Of a stretch of 64,000 bases of DNA, positions 35,933 to 45,157 are shown piece by piece. Position numbers and translations under genes: made by a program. Position 1 is the first letter of the stretch. Every line of letters starts with the position of its first letter. The DNA comes from Alkalihalobacterium sp048323755 (lineage in GTDB: Bacteria; Bacillota; Bacilli; Bacillales; Bacillaceae_F). The stretch lies in NCBI RefSeq assembly GCF_048323755.1, contig NZ_JBLWFS010000020.1, positions 16,213 to 80,212 on the forward strand. Direction: 5' to 3'. Under the pieces are notes generated by a model. That model saw nothing but the letters and a program-made list of their open reading frames with translations. It searched no databases and was not told the origin of the DNA.

Positions 35933-37366
35933 ATGATCACGTTTTTAGCATCTATCGTACTACTTATTTTAGGTTACATTTTCTATTCTAAAATGGTTGA
36001 AAAAGTATTTGGTATCGACGACAATAGGAAAACTCCTGCTTACACGAAACAGGATGGCCTCGACTTTATGCCAATGAGTTGGGCTAAAGGAAGTTTAATT
36101 CAACTATTGAACATTGCAGGTTTAGGTCCAATCTTTGGAGCTATAATGGGAGCTCTTTATGGACCTGTTGCATTTATTTGGATCGTGGTTGGTGCTATTT
36201 TTGCCGGTGCCGTTCACGATTATTTTGCAGGGATGATGTCTGTTCGACATGGCGGGGACCAATATCCTTCCATTGTTGGTCGCTATTTAGGGACAACTGC
36301 AAAAACAATTATCAACATCATTTCAATTATATTAATGATCTTAGTAGCGGCTGCCTTTACAGCAGGTCCTGCTCAATTATTGTCTTCTGTAACACCGCTT
36401 AGTTTTACGGTCGCTATTTTCATAATCTTTGGTTATTTTTTAGTAGCTGCCTTACTACCTATCAACAAGATTATCGGAAGAATTTATCCCATTTTTGGTG
36501 CTGTTTTAATTTTTATGGCTTTAGCTATTGGGATTGGTCTCTTATTTCAAGACCAACCGATCCCTAACCTGACCTTTCAAAATTTACATCCACAGGAGTT
36601 GCCGATTTGGCCTCTCATTATGATTACCATTTCGTGTGGAGCGATTTCCGGTTTCCATTCGACGCAAAGTCCGATCGTCGCTAGAACGATGAAAAAAGAA
36701 AGTGATGGACGAAAAGTGTTTTATGGGGCAATGATTGTTGAAGCTATAATAGCTATGATTTGGGCTGCAGCAGCGATGACCTTCTTTGGTAATACAGGTG
36801 GACTACAAGCAATGCTTGCCGAAGGTGGTCCTGCCGGTGTTGTCGATCACATCTCTAAGTCAATGCTTGGAACTTTAGGAGGAATCCTTGCGATTATTGG
36901 GGTAATCATTCTTCCTGTTACAACTGGGGATACGGCACTGCGATCTTCACGAATGATGCTCGTTGATTTGCTTCGTAATTTCTGGAAGCTCGACGCAAAG
37001 TGGAAACAATCACTGTTGGCGATCCCAGTAATTATCCCTACTTTCTATTTAACACAAATTGATTACTCCTTCTTATGGAGGTATGTAGGATGGACGAACC
37101 AGGTCGTAGCTACAGTCATGTTATGGACAGCAGCTATTTATCTCTTGCAACAAAGGAAATTCCACTGGATTTGCTCTATTCCAGCGTTATTTATGACAGG
37201 TGTCGTCGGGACATACATCTTCTACGCACCAGAAGGATTTAGTCTTCCTTATTCTGTTTCTGTCGGCATTGGTCTTGTTGTTACCACAAACGTTGCCATT
37301 TGGTTCATTTTCCAAATGAGAAAAACCAAGCTTGCAGAACTTGATCAAAAATCAAATGTGGCTTAG
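35933..37366 (+). CDS. cstA: CstA-family carbon starvation transporter (short form)
   Basis: A 477-residue protein with about 13 membrane segments. The conserved CstA blocks are present: GLDFMPMSWAKGSLIQLLNIAGLGPIFGAIMGALYGPVAF, VHDYFAGMMSVRHGG and STQSPIVARTM. E. coli CstA is about 700 residues; this is the shorter Firmicute form. CstA proteins take up pyruvate and peptides when carbon is scarce. AAGGAGA precedes the ATG. It is monocistronic with a strong terminator. I found no clear cre site upstream. Confidence 0.9.
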   Translation: MITFLASIVLLILGYIFYSKMVEKVFGIDDNRKTPAYTKQDGLDFMPMSWAKGSLIQLLNIAGLGPIFGAIMGALYGPVAFIWIVVGAIFAGAVHDYFAGMMSVRHGGDQYPSIVGRYLGTTAKTIINIISIILMILVAAAFTAGPAQLLSSVTPLSFTVAIFIIFGYFLVAALLPINKIIGRIYPIFGAVLIFMALAIGIGLLFQDQPIPNLTFQNLHPQELPIWPLIMITISCGAISGFHSTQSPIVARTMKKESDGRKVFYGAMIVEAIIAMIWAAAAMTFFGNTGGLQAMLAEGGPAGVVDHISKSMLGTLGGILAIIGVIILPVTTGDTALRSSRMMLVDLLRNFWKLDAKWKQSLLAIPVIIPTFYLTQIDYSFLWRYVGWTNQVVATVMLWTAAIYLLQQRKFHWICSIPALFMTGVVGTYIFYAPEGFSLPYSVSVGIGLVVTTNVAIWFIFQMRKTKLAELDQKSNVA

Positions 37367-37404
37367 AGCTTTTACAGCGAAGGTCTTCCTGGTTGCATAA
37401 AAAA

Positions 37405-37442
37405 CACTAAACGCTAGGATTTTCAATTCCTAGCGTTTTTCT
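37405..37442. terminator. Terminator of cstA-like gene
   Basis: AAACGCTAGGA pairs with TCCTAGCGTTT over an 8-nt loop and is followed by TTC on the plus strand, with an A-tract on the other side. Confidence 0.85.
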
Positions 37443-37470
37443 TAATTAATCTATCCTATTTGCAAATATA

Positions 37471-37587
37471 TTAACGTAAGAAGAAATCAAATAGTGTTAA
37501 TGCAACCACAAATCCGCCTACAAAAACCACATAAAATAAGATAATAAAAAGCACCCAATTTTCGCTAAATAATTTCTTTAAGTTCAT
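37471..37587 (-). CDS. Small single-pass membrane protein
   Basis: A 38-residue protein, MNLKKLFSENWVLFIILFYVVFVGGFVVALTLFDFFLR in total, i.e. a short basic/polar N-terminus and one long membrane segment. The ATG at 37587 follows GGTGAGG. The frame is open for 24 more codons upstream but without a site. It lies downstream of the large permease on the same strand, beyond a terminator. Function unknown; small membrane subunits often modulate transporters. Confidence 0.5.
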   Translation of the reverse strand: MNLKKLFSENWVLFIILFYVVFVGGFVVALTLFDFFLR

Positions 37588-37711
37588 CGTCCTCACCATT
37601 TGATTTGTATTTATTACATATCGTTCCAAATTGATGGTCTGGCCATACTTAAATTTCAATTCCTTTTTAAAAGTCGTTGCTAGGTAGAACCCATTTTATA
37701 TACTTCTTTCC

Positions 37712-37743
37712 AAAAAAACAAAGGCTGGCATTACGCCAACCTT
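37712..37743 (-). terminator. Terminator of the large permease gene
   Basis: On the minus strand AAGGTTGGC pairs with GCCAGCCTT (one G-U) and runs into TTGTTTTTTT. Confidence 0.85.
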
Positions 37744-37759
37744 GTTGTTAAATAATTTT

Positions 37760-39187
37760 TTAAAAGAATATTAACCCAAAAATTGTTGAAATGATCAACC
37801 CGATCACGACAGGTATAAAACTCTTCCGGACCAGTTCCATAACTGGTACTTTTGCAAAGCCAGCAACGGCTACAAGTGAAGACCACGCAATTAATGTTCC
37901 ACCGCCGACCCAGATAGACCCCATTTGTCCGATCGAAGCTAAAGTTGCCGCATCTACTCCAACAGTCGGACTTAATGCTCCTGACAACGCCCCAACTAAA
38001 GGAAGTCCTGAAAACCCAGAACCGTCTAAACCTGTTATCATTCCGATCATGAGAATACCGAACCCTGCAACAAATGCACTTTCAGGAATGAGTTGCTGAC
38101 CAGCTTGCACAAGGTCAAATAAAAACGATGGCGAACTTTCCACACCTAGAATTTTCGCTGACAATTCTCCGCTCCCGATGAAGAAAAAGCCTGCAATCGG
38201 TATAACCGGTCCCATCGCTTTAAAGGCAAATAAAAATCCTTTGACAATATTGTCACTGACATTTCCAAGTGCTTGCTTCACATTTTTAAAGAATGTTGCG
38301 GCTATTAATAGAACAGCAGCCGTACCACCAATCAACGCTGCTCCCGAGCCACCTTCAATGGAAGGAATAATGCTCGAAAATTTTGCCAAAACCATGTAGA
38401 TAATAATGATGAGAAACGAAACAGGAACGAGCACTGCAAATAATACGCTAGATTTACCTTTCTTCTGCTTTACCGTCTCTTTTACCTCATCTTCTACCGT
38501 TGAGTTAATGGCTTCCCAACTGATTAGATGTTTATCAGACGGACGTGAAATAGACTTTCTTAAAAATAAATACGCAAGCGTAATCGCAACAACCCCTGTA
38601 ACAATTGATAATAGAAAAGCTTTGTCGGCGACTGCACTTACCTCTACTCCAGCAGCCGTTGCACTTAACATCGGGGCAATCTGGATAACATAGTCAGAGG
38701 ATAAAGCCATGCCTTGACCAGCTAAAGATATCGCGATCGCCGCACCAATTGGCGGTAATCCTGCTCGAATAGCTACAGGAATGAGTAATGCGCCAACTAA
38801 CGGTACAGCAGGCGTTGGCCAGAAGAATAAGGAAATCGAATAGGTCACGAATACTAAGATCCAAAACGAGATATGCCCATTTTTCATAACACGTTGAAAA
38901 GGGGTTATCATTTGTTGGTCAGCACCGATAGACTTGAGTGAGTGGAGAAGTGCTGTCATAATCGCGATGATTAGAAAAATATTAAAGAGCTCTCCAGCGG
39001 CAGTTAAACTAGCATTGAAGATTGATTGTAACCCACTAACAAATGAACCTGTATAGATCCAACCCACTAAAAAGGTTACAACGATCGCAGGAACAACCAC
39101 ATTTTGTCTAAACAACATCGTTAAGATAATAACCGTTGTGCCAAAAAGATACATCCAATGAGCAGCTGTTAATTCTACCATAAACAT
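37760..39187 (-). CDS. Large integral membrane permease, GntP/ion-transporter superfamily-like
   Basis: A 475-residue protein with about 12-13 membrane segments in two similar halves. FWPTPAVPLVGALLIPVAIRAGLPPIGAAIAISLAGQGMALSSDYVIQ and MITGLDGSGFSGLPLVGALSGAL carry re-entrant-loop features of the ion transporter (IT) superfamily, to which gluconate and dicarboxylate permeases belong. AAGGGAG lies four bases before the ATG at 39187 and ten before the ATG at 39181, so either may be used. No enzyme is encoded next to it; the substrate, probably an organic anion, is unknown. Confidence 0.7.
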   Translation of the reverse strand: MFMVELTAAHWMYLFGTTVIILTMLFRQNVVVPAIVVTFLVGWIYTGSFVSGLQSIFNASLTAAGELFNIFLIIAIMTALLHSLKSIGADQQMITPFQRVMKNGHISFWILVFVTYSISLFFWPTPAVPLVGALLIPVAIRAGLPPIGAAIAISLAGQGMALSSDYVIQIAPMLSATAAGVEVSAVADKAFLLSIVTGVVAITLAYLFLRKSISRPSDKHLISWEAINSTVEDEVKETVKQKKGKSSVLFAVLVPVSFLIIIIYMVLAKFSSIIPSIEGGSGAALIGGTAAVLLIAATFFKNVKQALGNVSDNIVKGFLFAFKAMGPVIPIAGFFFIGSGELSAKILGVESSPSFLFDLVQAGQQLIPESAFVAGFGILMIGMITGLDGSGFSGLPLVGALSGALSPTVGVDAATLASIGQMGSIWVGGGTLIAWSSLVAVAGFAKVPVMELVRKSFIPVVIGLIISTIFGLIFF

Positions 39188-39474
39188 TTTACTCCCTTCT
39201 AGGTGTTTTAGCTGCAACTGCTTGTATAAAGAATGCATGTTTAATTATTAGAATAATATATGAAATTTCACTGCTATTGGATACACGTGGAGGTTTGTAT
39301 TATGAAAGTATTTTATTTCTTGCATGAAACATTATTTTCTACCCTATGTTTGCTAGATTACTAGTTTTACTAGAGATTATTTTATTAATAGAAATTTATC
39401 TGCCACCTGCCACCTGCGAGCACAAATAACTGTTAGATTGTTACATACACCTAGTGCTTACTCTAGTTCTTATC

Positions 39475-39790
39475 ATTCTGGCTCTTTAGTTTGCTCTCTC
39501 CTAATTTTCCCCTCTATCGCTCACTATTCTGGCTCTTTCGTTTACGTTTTCACTTAATTTTTCCCTCTATCGCTCTCCATTCTAGCTCTTTCGTTTACTC
39601 TTTCTACTAATTTTCCCCTACCGCTTACGATTCTGCGCTTTTCAATCACACTTTCTCCTAATTTTTCCCTCTACCGCTCACGTTTCCGCTCTTTTCGTTC
39701 ACGCTTTTCCCTAATTTTTTCCTCTACCGCTCACGTTTCCGCTCTTTTCGTTCACGCTTTTCCCTAATTTTTCCCTCTAGCGTCCACTGT
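39475..39790. repeat. Six-unit degenerate tandem repeat, about 51-53 bp per unit
   Basis: Six consecutive units begin ATTCTGGCTC, ATTCTGGCTC, ATTCTAGCTC, ATTCTGCGCT, TTTCCGCTCT and TTTCCGCTCT, each continuing with a pyrimidine-rich CTTTCGTTTAC...CTAATTTTTCCCTCTA-CGCT core. The last two are nearly identical; the first ones are more diverged. The plus strand is strongly pyrimidine-biased. Stops in all frames rule out a coding repeat. Confidence 0.85.
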
Positions 39791-39794
39791 TACT

Positions 39795-39835
39795 CTAAAA
39801 AAAGAAAGGGACTTATCCTTTAGGATAAGTCCCTT
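39795..39835 (-). terminator. Terminator of the diguanylate cyclase gene
   Basis: A perfect 13-bp stem, AAGGGACTTATCC paired with GGATAAGTCCCTT over a 4-nt loop, followed on the minus strand by TCTTTTTTT. Confidence 0.9.
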
Positions 39836-39882
39836 CTATACCTTCACATCTCTGTTGAAAAAGCAACCCTTAAACCCCATTC

Positions 39883-41097
39883 TTAGCGAATGTAAGTTTC
39901 TTTTATTTTAGAGACAGACTCTATAAACTTTTCAAAGATGCCCACCTTTTTAGAGTGATAATCTTCTAGTTCTGAAGTAAAGAATTGATATGTTCCTTTA
40001 CCCTTTTCTTTTGCATGATACATTGCCTTATCAGCATTTTGAATTAGTGTCTCTAAATCTTCACCATCATCGGGCAAAATACTAATCCCTATACTTGGTG
40101 TCACTTTTGCTTCATTCTCATTTATCGTGTACGGAGCTGAAACAACTGACAAAATTCGCTCTGCAATGCCAATAATTTCATCTTTACTCGTCTCCTCAAA
40201 GACAATCATAAATTCATCTCCACCGAGACGTCCCGTTAAATCCTCTTCTCTTACACAACTGTTAAGTCTGTTAGCCACTTCTTTTAATAAGATGTCTCCA
40301 CCTTCATGTCCTAATGTGTCATTCACCTTTTTAAAACCATCTAAATCAATAAACATAATGCTTAAGCTGTGCTGGTGACGTTTTGATCTCGCCATTGCTT
40401 TCCGCAAGTGTTTATGAATTAACTTTCGGTTCGGTAAATCGGTTAAATCATCGTAATAAGCCATTTGCCTCAAATATTCTTCTAATTGTTTACGCTTCGT
40501 AATATCTGAAATCATACCATCTACACGAATGATGTTTTCCGGACCATCAAACAGCGGGGTGGTTGATACTTCAAGCCAGCGCTTTTCATTGTATTTATCG
40601 GTAACAATAAGCTGGTTTCTCATTTTTCGGTTCACAAACAGTTGATCTCTAAATGAAGTCGTGCCTTCCTCCAATGGTTTTAAAACGGTTTCTATTAACC
40701 TTACATTCTGATGATAGTCTTCTTGATCATAAGAGAAAAGATTTTCAATTGCTTTCGTAATAAAGATCTTATTTTCCTTTACATTATAAGAGAAAAAAGT
40801 TTCATTAAAGCTGTTCAACAGATCATGAAGGTGTTCATTTTCCTGTAATAAAACCTGATAGTTTTTTTCGAGTTCACTTTTGTCTAATTCAACCTTTGCC
40901 TTTTCTTTTTGCATGCGATTGTATTGCCTACATAACCAAAGCATTGGTACCAGTAGAACAACGAATAGTAGAACATCATTAGCGACCTGGAACACGTAAT
41001 GGGCAACTAAAAAAAGTACCATACAAAAAAGGGTGTATATAGTAAATATCTTACTTACATTATTCAAAAAACCACTCCAACTTTTTAAGTCATTCAA
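39883..41097 (-). CDS. Membrane-bound diguanylate cyclase with PAS domain
   Basis: A 404-residue protein. Two membrane segments (about 15-55) are followed by a coiled-coil (about 60-95), a PAS domain ending in the PAC-like VDGMISDITKRKQ (about 95-205), and a GGDEF domain (about 215-380). The active site is GRLGGDEF, and an RxxD inhibitory site (REED) lies exactly five residues before it. It should make cyclic di-GMP from GTP with product inhibition. The start has no clear ribosome-binding site. It is the only GGDEF or EAL gene in the window. Confidence 0.92.
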   Translation of the reverse strand: MNDLKSWSGFLNNVSKIFTIYTLFCMVLFLVAHYVFQVANDVLLFVVLLVPMLWLCRQYNRMQKEKAKVELDKSELEKNYQVLLQENEHLHDLLNSFNETFFSYNVKENKIFITKAIENLFSYDQEDYHQNVRLIETVLKPLEEGTTSFRDQLFVNRKMRNQLIVTDKYNEKRWLEVSTTPLFDGPENIIRVDGMISDITKRKQLEEYLRQMAYYDDLTDLPNRKLIHKHLRKAMARSKRHQHSLSIMFIDLDGFKKVNDTLGHEGGDILLKEVANRLNSCVREEDLTGRLGGDEFMIVFEETSKDEIIGIAERILSVVSAPYTINENEAKVTPSIGISILPDDGEDLETLIQNADKAMYHAKEKGKGTYQFFTSELEDYHSKKVGIFEKFIESVSKIKETYIR

Positions 41098-41249
41098 ATG
41101 AAGTTACAATTATACCTAGCAAAATCCCTGAAGGTATTTTTTGTAAGAATATAACACTTTAAAATAAGTAGAATTCATAACTGTCCTCAATTATAGCAAA
41201 GTTTGTAGAATTAGAAATGATTTTGTCGAATCAAATTAATTTTCCCAGT

Positions 41250-41280
41250 AAAAAACCCAACTCACAATGTGAATTAGGTT
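41250..41280 (-). terminator. Terminator of the DsbA-like gene
   Basis: On the minus strand AACCTAATTCAC pairs with GTGAGTTGGGTT (two G-U pairs) over a 3-nt loop, then TTTTA. Confidence 0.75.
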
Positions 41281-41287
41281 ACAATGT

Positions 41288-42001
41288 TTAGTAGTCACAG
41301 CGATCATCGGTACATGTCGCACCTTGATCCCCTGCTGATGTAAGAGGTTTTAACGGAGATTTTTCATTCTCTTCCTCCCATACTTTTTGTAAAGCATTTA
41401 GGAACGTTTCCATTGGTTGTGCACCGGAAATGGCATATTTATCATTAATCACGAAAAACGGGACTCCTTGGACACCAATATCTTTCGCCTTCGCTTCATC
41501 CGCTCGTACTTCCTCTTCAAAGGCATTACTGTTTAATACCTCTTTTGCTTCATTTGCATCTAGACCTGCATTGATTGCCAGCTCTTTTAAAGTTTCATGA
41601 TCACCGATATGCTTCGCCTCAATAAAATAAGCTTTTAATAAATCTTCAGCCACTTCTTTGTCCTTACCTTTTGACTCCGCAAACTTAGCAAGGCGATGTG
41701 CATCTAAAGTATTCGTTCGAATCATTTGATCAAAATCAAAGTCAAGTCCAACCGTCTTTGCTTGTGCAGCAACACCATCCGTCATTTTTTTAGCTTCTTC
41801 AACCGACATGCCATACTTTTTAGATAAAATTTCATACATCGATTCGTTCGTATCGTGACTAGCGTGTGGGTCTAGTTCATAACTCTTAAACTTTACCTCG
41901 ACCTCGTCTCGATGAGAAAAATTCTCCAAAGCACTTTCTAAGCGCCGTTTTCCAATATAACAAAACGGACATACATAGTCTGACCAAACTTCAATTTTCA
42001 T
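41288..42001 (-). CDS. DsbA/FrnE-family thiol-disulfide oxidoreductase
   Basis: A 237-residue cytoplasmic thioredoxin-fold protein with the CPFC active site in VWSDYVCPFCYIGKRRLE (about residues 12-15) and the cis-proline in QGVPFFVINDKYAISGAQ. This is the FrnE/DsbA-like group linked to oxidative stress and polyketide oxidation. The tail TCTDDRCDY adds two more cysteines. The ATG at 42001 follows GAGGTGG; five upstream codons are part of that site. It has no signal peptide and is monocistronic. Confidence 0.9.
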   Translation of the reverse strand: MKIEVWSDYVCPFCYIGKRRLESALENFSHRDEVEVKFKSYELDPHASHDTNESMYEILSKKYGMSVEEAKKMTDGVAAQAKTVGLDFDFDQMIRTNTLDAHRLAKFAESKGKDKEVAEDLLKAYFIEAKHIGDHETLKELAINAGLDANEAKEVLNSNAFEEEVRADEAKAKDIGVQGVPFFVINDKYAISGAQPMETFLNALQKVWEEENEKSPLKPLTSAGDQGATCTDDRCDY

Positions 42002-42080
42002 TAAAAACCACCTCATTTTTTCTTTTACAAAGAGAATATCACATCTTGGAAAGCAAGACTGAGCAATATGCTCACCGATT

Positions 42081-43559
42081 TTAAAAGTTTGCTAATATCA
42101 TTAAAATTTGATCTTCTAAGTTCTTGCCTGATTTATTATCAAGCATGTTATTGGTGAGTATTGAAAAAATGAACGTTTCCCCGTTTGCCGAGTTCACATA
42201 ACCTGAAATGGTACTCACTGTTGTTAATGTTCCTGTCTTTGCCCTAATCCGATCTTGTGTGTTCTGCATGCGATTTTTTAATGTCCCGCCGATCATTTTG
42301 TCCGAAGCCCCGGCAATAGGAAGCGACTGATAAAAAGTAGAGAACCATTCTTCGTTCTGTATAGTAAATAATAATTTCGACAGTTCATTGGCTGGAATTA
42401 AGTTCGTATGAGAGATGCCAGATCCATCTCTTAATAAAATAGACTCCATATTCAAACCATAACGTCTAAGTATTTGCTCAGTAACTTCAAGACCACTCTC
42501 CCAAGCCCCTTCACCGTTCACAACCTTACCTATTTCTTTTACGAGCATTTCACCGTGCCCATTATTACTCAATTTCATAAAAGGAATAAGGATATCAGCT
42601 AATGGCATTGAAGTGTGTTCACTCAAAACCGCTGCGTTTTCTGGAGTAACATCGGTTGATACATTGCCTAACAAATAAATGCCCTGATCCTTTAATGATT
42701 GTCTAAAAAGATGTAGGGCAAAATCAGTTGGTTCCCATACTGCAATCGTTTCTTCAAAGTCTGTTATATGTTTCGGTAAAGTTCCTTCAATTAATACTTG
42801 ATTCGTACCGTGTTTCCGTACAATACTTAGTTCTTCTTTCTCATCTTCGGAAACCGTTTTTGTGAGATTGACAATTTCCAAATAGGTGTTGGACGGTTGC
42901 ATAATCACTTGAGCAGATTCACCAACTTCTTCACTGGGGACAATTTTAAGCATAACTGTACCTACATCATAATCTTCATATGCAGCTACTGTTAATGCTG
43001 AAATCGCAGATCCGTACCCCATCGTCTCATCACTCCATGGTAAATCAATCGAATAACGTACATCGTCATACCACGTGTCATCTCCAATTAGATTACCTCG
43101 AATTGCTTTTATACCTTGCTTCTTAAGCGTTTTTACCATTTCATCAATATCAGACTTGAGAAGCGTCGGATCACCTTTTCCTTTTACATACAAATTCCCG
43201 TGCAGTATTCCCCATTTCAACTTTCCATCGGTTAATAATTCTGTTTGAAAACAATACTCTTTCCCCAATGTTGACAATGCAGCAACGGCCGTTAGTATTT
43301 TCATATTAGAAGCAGGCTTTAAGCGAACATTTCCATTATAGTCATAGAGTAATTCTCCTGTGGTCGCCGACCGAACACTGATTGAAACTAAGGAGTCTTC
43401 TAAATGAGACTGTTCTTGAAGGACCTGATCTATCTTCTTACTTATTATGTGATGATCGATAATCGCTTCAACCACAGGGCTTCCATGTAAATAGAAATAG
43501 AATAACAATACAAAAAAACAAATAAATTGAATTTTAAACATCCTATATATTGATTTCAA
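42081..43559 (-). CDS. dacB: D-alanyl-D-alanine carboxypeptidase/endopeptidase, S13 family (PBP4 type)
   Basis: A 492-residue low-molecular-weight class C penicillin-binding protein. An N-terminal hydrophobic segment (FKIQFICFFVLLFYFYL) acts as signal or anchor. The active-site motifs are SxxK in KPASNMK, SxN in KLSNNGHG and KTG in RAKTGTL, in the right order with a large insert between the first two, as in S13 enzymes. It trims or cuts peptidoglycan cross-links outside the cell. GAGGTGA lies upstream of the TTG at 43559. It is divergent from a DUF1292 gene. Confidence 0.92.
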   Translation of the reverse strand: MKSIYRMFKIQFICFFVLLFYFYLHGSPVVEAIIDHHIISKKIDQVLQEQSHLEDSLVSISVRSATTGELLYDYNGNVRLKPASNMKILTAVAALSTLGKEYCFQTELLTDGKLKWGILHGNLYVKGKGDPTLLKSDIDEMVKTLKKQGIKAIRGNLIGDDTWYDDVRYSIDLPWSDETMGYGSAISALTVAAYEDYDVGTVMLKIVPSEEVGESAQVIMQPSNTYLEIVNLTKTVSEDEKEELSIVRKHGTNQVLIEGTLPKHITDFEETIAVWEPTDFALHLFRQSLKDQGIYLLGNVSTDVTPENAAVLSEHTSMPLADILIPFMKLSNNGHGEMLVKEIGKVVNGEGAWESGLEVTEQILRRYGLNMESILLRDGSGISHTNLIPANELSKLLFTIQNEEWFSTFYQSLPIAGASDKMIGGTLKNRMQNTQDRIRAKTGTLTTVSTISGYVNSANGETFIFSILTNNMLDNKSGKNLEDQILMILANF

Positions 43560-43748
43560 GCTCAATCACCTCTATATATCACGTCACTTAGCTATAACCG
43601 TACATCGTAATGAATGATAAGAGTAATCTGTTTTTGTATTTTTTCTTAATACCTGAAATTCATGTAAATATGAATAACCTTCTTAAGTAAAAATAATTAC
43701 GATCGTTGAAGGGCATATTACGTCTGAATAATGAAGTGAGGTGATTGT

Positions 43749-44021
43749 GTGGAACCGAATGAATTACGTGATCATATTACCGTAGAAGATGAACATGGAA
43801 ATGAAATGGATTATGCGGTAGAAGCATTGTTTGATATGGACGAACACTCTTATGCGCTTCTTTCTTCAGATGATGAAACCGTATTAATGCGTGTTGAGGA
43901 TGATGAAGGAGAGCAGCAGTTAGTCGGTATCTCCGACCCTGAAGAGCGGGATGCTATTCTAAGTGCCTACGAAATTGCAGTAGAAGCCAACCCTGCTGAG
44001 GACGAGAATGATTTTTATTAA
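43749..44021 (+). CDS. DUF1292 protein (YrzB-like)
   Basis: A 90-residue acidic soluble protein. The pattern ITVEDEHGNEMDYAVEALFDMDEHSYALL...MRVEDDEG is typical of DUF1292, found throughout Firmicutes, often as YrzB near yrrK-mutS-like genes. Here it stands alone. The GTG at 43749 follows GAGGTG. Function is unknown. A good terminator follows. Confidence 0.85.
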   Translation: MEPNELRDHITVEDEHGNEMDYAVEALFDMDEHSYALLSSDDETVLMRVEDDEGEQQLVGISDPEERDAILSAYEIAVEANPAEDENDFY

Positions 44022-44041
44022 AATTAGCATGGTAAGTTGAT

Positions 44042-44094
44042 GAACTCTAGCGATTGGTTCCATTCAAGTCGTTGGAGTTCTTTTGATTTTTTTT
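44042..44094 (+). terminator. Terminator of the DUF1292 gene
   Basis: GAACTCTAGCGA pairs with TCGTTGGAGTTC (two G-U pairs) over a 15-nt loop, then TTTTGATTTTTTTT. Confidence 0.85.
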
Positions 44095-44226
44095 ACTGAT
44101 ACTATTAGCCTTAACGTGACAACTAGCACACACACTAATTTTTTACCACCTTAAACAATCCCAATTTTTGTATTTCATGAAAAATTATCTTACAACTCAA
44201 ACTAGTTGTAGGAGGGATCTTTGCTG

Positions 44227-45096
44227 ATGAATTATACTTTTATTACTTTTATCTTAATTTTTATGCATATAATAAACGTACATAGTAATTTAACCATTAC
44301 GTTAGAAGGAGAAACACTGGCCACGGTGAACCGGTCTGATTTTACAACACATGTTTTCGAAGGGTTACTAGTGGATGAAGAAAAACTGGAAACCTTCATT
44401 GATAAAATTGAACAGCAGGTAACGAAAGAACCAGTCGATGCTGCCATCGATCCCCACGGTAGATTAGTTCCAGAACAATACGGGTACGCGTTAGATCGCA
44501 AACGATTCTCGGAAGCTTTTTACGCTTACTTTTTTAATAATTCTTCTGATGAAATTGAAGTTCCACGATTCATTACTTACCCTCGCGTTGACAGCGAACT
44601 ACTTTTATCGCTTCGCAACAAACAGGTTGGACAATATGTCACATATTTTAATAAATTTAACAAACAACGAGCTCACAATATCTCTTTAGCTATAGATGCG
44701 ATTAATAACTACGTTGTTTTTCCTGGAGAAACCTTTTCATTTAACCAAGTAGTTGGCAATCGTACCGTTGAAAAAGGGTATTTACCCGCCCCCATTATTG
44801 TTAGAGGCGAGTTGACAGATGGAATTGGCGGTGGAATTTGCCAAGTGTCCTCTACCCTTTTTAATGCCGTTGATAAAGTTGGTGTAGAAATCGTCCAGCG
44901 CTATTCCCATAGTCGGCGTGTTCGATATGTCCCTCCTGGCCGTGATGCAACTGTCAGTTGGTATGGACCTGATTTTAAATTTAAAAATAACTACACTCAA
45001 CCATTACTCATCCAAGCACGTTTATATGGCGGATCAGTAATTATTCGAATTTTTTCATCGGAAACATTTGTTAAACCGCAAAAGAAAACATCATAA
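44227..45096 (+). CDS. VanW-family exported protein
   Basis: A 289-residue protein with an N-terminal hydrophobic signal (FITFILIFMHIINVHS). The C-terminal VanW domain (about 150-275) is clear: NISLAIDAINNYVVFPGETFSFNQVVGNRTVEKGYLPAPI, GIGGGICQVSSTLFNAV and SRRVRYVPPGRDATVSW. The GGGICQ segment carries the conserved cysteine. VanW proteins are envelope proteins of uncertain function. The ATG at 44227 lies ten bases after GGAGGG; the TTG two codons earlier is also possible. There are no van resistance genes nearby. Confidence 0.9.
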   Translation: MNYTFITFILIFMHIINVHSNLTITLEGETLATVNRSDFTTHVFEGLLVDEEKLETFIDKIEQQVTKEPVDAAIDPHGRLVPEQYGYALDRKRFSEAFYAYFFNNSSDEIEVPRFITYPRVDSELLLSLRNKQVGQYVTYFNKFNKQRAHNISLAIDAINNYVVFPGETFSFNQVVGNRTVEKGYLPAPIIVRGELTDGIGGGICQVSSTLFNAVDKVGVEIVQRYSHSRRVRYVPPGRDATVSWYGPDFKFKNNYTQPLLIQARLYGGSVIIRIFSSETFVKPQKKTS

Positions 45097-45157
45097 ATAT
45101 TATAAATATCTTTAATGATCTACATTGTGTAATGCTCTATCTTTTTTTAAAGTTTTA

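Larger units (their letters stand above)
39188..39882. other. Long intergenic region with tandem repeats
   Basis: A 695-bp gap. It contains the promoter of the permease, the tandem-repeat block at 39475-39790 and a terminator at 39795-39835 (separate entries). The stretch 39240-39470 is AT-rich and without features except a short CTGCCACCTGCCACCTG duplication. Confidence 0.65.

Noticed and set aside
39475..39790. CRISPR-like appearance of the repeat block
   Set aside because: Units are contiguous and degenerate with no constant repeat/unique spacer alternation and no cas genes.
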